Of a stretch of DNA of 64,000 nucleotides, positions 61,501 to 64,000 are shown in pieces. Source of the DNA: Rotaria socialis (taxonomy: Eukaryota > Rotifera > Eurotatoria > Philodinida > Philodinidae); the NCBI GenBank assembly GCA_905331475.1, contig CAJNYU010003827.1, forward strand, positions 1 to 64,000. Reading direction: 5' to 3'. The notes beneath the pieces are model-generated. The model was given only the letters and a program-made list of their open reading frames with translations, was not told the origin of the DNA and did not search any database. The first letter of the stretch is position 1. Each line of letters begins with the position of its first letter. A program made the translations under genes and the position numbers.

Positions 61501-64000
61501 GTCAAGCAACACTTCTTGCTGTTGTGATTCTTTCCATTCCACAACTGGATTTGCTTGGGCTAGCCAATATTCTTGAATGGATATTTCTTATTTTGTTTCC
61601 AAATTTTTGTCTGGGTCAAGGAATCAATAATATTTATCAGAATTCTGTTCTAAATGATTTATGTGCACCTATCCTTCCATACTGTAATCTTTTTCCGAAT
61701 CCATGTTGCAAAAGTAAGTTTTTCTCCTTTTTTACTTTTTCTTCTATTTTAACGGTTTCATTTGCTCAAGATAATTGTGGTTCGAATTGTGTCGCTTGGA
61801 CACCAAATTACTTGAGCTGGGAAAAGCCAGGTGTTGGTCGTTTCGTAGCATTTATGGGTATTCAATCAGTTGTTTTATTTACAATTCTTCTACTCATTAC
61901 TTATCAAACATTCTCAAAGTTTTGGTTTAATATTTGTCGTTACTCAAAATTTCATAGAAAAACTTATTCTAATCTTGAAAATGATAATAGAAGAAATACG
62001 ACAAATCATTCTAATGGTTCATCAATTATTGTAATGTCAGACAATGCTGTAATTCCACCTACGACTGAAGATGCTGATGTGAAAGCTGAAGCTGAACGTA
62101 TTCAAAATACATCGTATGATGAATTAATGCAAACAGATGTACTTGTATTGAATCAAATATCTAAACTTTACGCTGGGAGATTTCATGCTGTGGATCAATT
62201 ATCAGTTGGAGTGAAGAGAAGAGAATGTTTCGGATTGTTGGGTGTTAATGGAGCGTAAGTTTAATTGAAGAAGAAAAGCTTTTCAACTCTAATATTGTAC
62301 AGATGTTTTCATGATCATGCGTAAATTTGACTTGGTAAAGTGTCATAAGTGGACTTTTTTTTCTTCTTTTGTCTTTTTACAGTTCTGTTAGTAATTATAC
62401 GTTTACACTGTAATTTTCAATCGTAAATGACTTTTAATGTGATGAATGACGTCGCTTGACTGAGACGCAGACCAAAAAACTATTCAATTCAATTAGCTCT
62501 AGACTATGACTAGAAGTCAATGATAAATTGACTATTATAAAATCCTACCAAGGTTGCCTAAAGAATGTGTACAACAAACTAATCGAAGAATGGAAATAAT
62601 GTCGGTTTTTAAAATCTTCTCGAACGTATCTATCGAATTTCGATTCGAAAATGTCATGGCAAGTTTTTATATTATCGTTGAAATTCGAGAAAAACTCGAT
62701 CTAATGTACTCTAGAAATTCCGCATTGAAAAATCAGAAGAGTTGACCTTATTCAAAGGTCTTATTACATAGTAATTATAAATATGACTCCTACATTTTGA
62801 TTAGGTAATCTCCTACTTTAATCGTATCCTATTTACATTAGAAATATAACTGATTTTATTTTTTAATTGGTTGTATTTTAAATGTTTATTTTTCTAAAGT
62901 GCTTCTATTGAAATCAAATGCATTCATTATTAATTGATGGATAAAAGCCCCAAGTTTTCTTTTGTTTTTCTTGAATTAAACATTAGAGAATAAAAAAAAA
63001 AAAAAGGAAGCACTCTTTAAGAAAAACGATAATGTTTATGAAAATTTTAGTGGTAAAACAACAACATTCAAAATGATTACTGGCGATGAAACAATCGATC
63101 AAGGTTCAATTGTAATCGACGGCATTGATATAAGCGGAAATATGAGAGTAGCACAACGTCGAATGGGTTATTGTCCACAATTTGATGCTTTAATTGATCT
63201 ATTAACTGGTGAAGAAACACTTTATATGTTTGCTCGTTTACGTGGTGTACAAGAACATCAAATTCCTCAAATAGTTGCGGCTCTAATTGAACTAATGAAT
63301 TTACGAAAACATGCAAACAAACCAGTTTATGCTTATAGCGGAGGAAATAAACGAAAATTATCCGCTGCAGTTGCACTTATTGGAGACCCATCGATTGTCT
63401 TTCTCGATGAACCGACAACTGGCATGGATCCAAAAGCGCGAAGACATTTTTGGAATGCTATTGCACAATTTCGTGATCACGGTAAACCCATTATATTAAC
63501 AAGTCATTCAATGGAAGAATGTGAAGCATTATGTACACGTTTGGCAATTATGGTCAACGGAAAATTTAAATGCCTTGGAAGTATTCAACATTTAAAATCA
63601 AAGTTTGGTGAAGGTAAAAATAATTTAATATAAAATATGATGTTTTTCTTATCTTGATATCTGTCTTTTTTTACCTTTGTTCGTTTAGGATACACGATTA
63701 TGGCGAAATTAAAAGAATTTAATCAAACTCGTGTCGATGAATTCTATTCAATTATTAAAAATGCATTTGCAAATAGTGAATTAAAAGAAGCTTACGAAGG
63801 TTTTGTGCATATTCATATTGATCAAGCCGATGTATCATTAGCACAACTCTTTCGTATTATTGAAGCATGTAAAGAAACACATTCAATTGAAAATTATACA
63901 GTTAGTCAAACTACACTAGAACAAGTATTTTTAAATTTTGCTCGCAGTCAACTTGATCCTGATGAATTACGACGTCGTATGCGTGAGGGAGTTTCCTTTC
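55594..64000 (+). CDS. ABCA3-like lipid transporter, at least 25 exons, 3' end outside the window
   Basis: Full-length ABC transporter of subfamily A (TM-NBD-TM-NBD); about 1,804 codons are present against 1,704 residues in human ABCA3. Exons: 55594-55672, 55742-56071, 56133-56292, 56352-56455, 56523-56537, 56599-56834, 56903-57152, 57227-57400, 57454-57613, 57660-57834, 57899-58007, 58077-58106, 58172-58326, 58399-58504, 58591-58668, 58728-58843, 58893-58959, 59621-59873, 59936-60105, 60241-60863, 60992-61442, 61501-61713, 61771-62254, 63051-63613, 63689-64000+. NBD1 has Walker A GHNGAGKSTT, signature [12 protein letters not shown], Walker [17 protein letters not shown]2 has [39 protein letters not shown]3-type phrases include [15 protein letters not shown] and FEGKGTGLQW. 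ABCA3 moves phospholipids into lamellar bodies or lysosome-related organelles. The first exon (26 codons, donor GTTGAG) is less certain; translation could start at 55744. Introns of 661 nt (58960-59620) and 796 nt (62255-63050) stand out. Confidence 0.92.

Noticed and set aside
61714-61770. Read-through of a 57-nt segment in the ABCA3-like gene
   Set aside because: Although open, it has perfect intron ends and T-rich composition and encodes a Phe/Ser-rich stretch absent from the family; treated as an intron.
1-64000. CRISPR arrays, operons of bacterial type, rRNA or tRNA genes
   Set aside because: I found no spaced direct repeats, no Shine-Dalgarno-linked gene strings and no sequence I could fold as a tRNA; a tRNA scan would be needed to exclude single tRNAs.

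Overview
This window is AT-rich metazoan nuclear DNA. Nearly every gene is split by short introns of about 50-70 nt with GT-AG ends, and the gene families are animal ones (forkhead, dystroglycan, SCAPER, AFF, KLHL8). A bdelloid rotifer (Adineta/Rotaria type) is the best guess. The reasons are the NHL-repeat fragment of a style common in bdelloids, a bacterial-type PhnZ-like gene, and splice-acceptor-like tracts just upstream of many start codons, as expected if spliced-leader trans-splicing occurs. That taxonomic assignment is inference.

Layout. Positions 1-3.4 kb are repeat-like, with a broken NHL-repeat gene. Positions 3.4-15.1 kb on the minus strand hold SCAPER (26 exons) directly downstream of XPO5 (5 exons). 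Positions 18.8-24.6 kb on the plus strand hold an AFF-family scaffold gene (15 exons) and a tiny SERF gene. Positions 25.7-35.1 kb hold an Mpv17-family membrane protein, an FBXW9-like F-box/WD40 gene and a FoxF-like gene. Positions 36.7-38.7 kb on the minus strand hold two tandem EF-hand paralogues. Positions 40.1-41.4 kb hold an MRGBP/Eaf7-like gene and an OCIA-domain gene. After a sequence gap come a compact dystroglycan-like gene (43.4 kb), ATG5 (46.2 kb), a PhnZ-like HD-domain oxygenase (47.2 kb), KLHL8 (48.3 kb), RAE1 (53.8 kb) and an ABCA3-like transporter (55.6 kb to the window edge, 3' end missing).

Exon models were built by hand by matching GT/AG borders to reading phase. In every multi-exon gene listed the phases close and the stop codon falls in frame. 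Together the genes are housekeeping and developmental functions with no evident shared pathway: microRNA-precursor and mRNA export (XPO5, RAE1), transcription elongation and chromatin (AFF, MRGBP, FoxF), ubiquitin ligase adaptors (FBXW9, KLHL8), autophagy (ATG5), membrane proteins (Mpv17-like, OCIAD, dystroglycan, ABCA3). Three same-strand pairs are separated by only 160-200 nt (XPO5-SCAPER, MRGBP-OCIAD, ATG5-PhnZ) and could be operon-like.

The most notable items are a dystroglycan that keeps the juxtamembrane tail but lacks the C-terminal PPxY region, the apparently intact PhnZ-like enzyme, two neighbouring foldback/MITE-like elements at 52.2-52.9 kb (one with a 10-bp target duplication), a palindrome-rich MITE-like insert in an AFF intron, and a 15-nt micro-exon in ABCA3.
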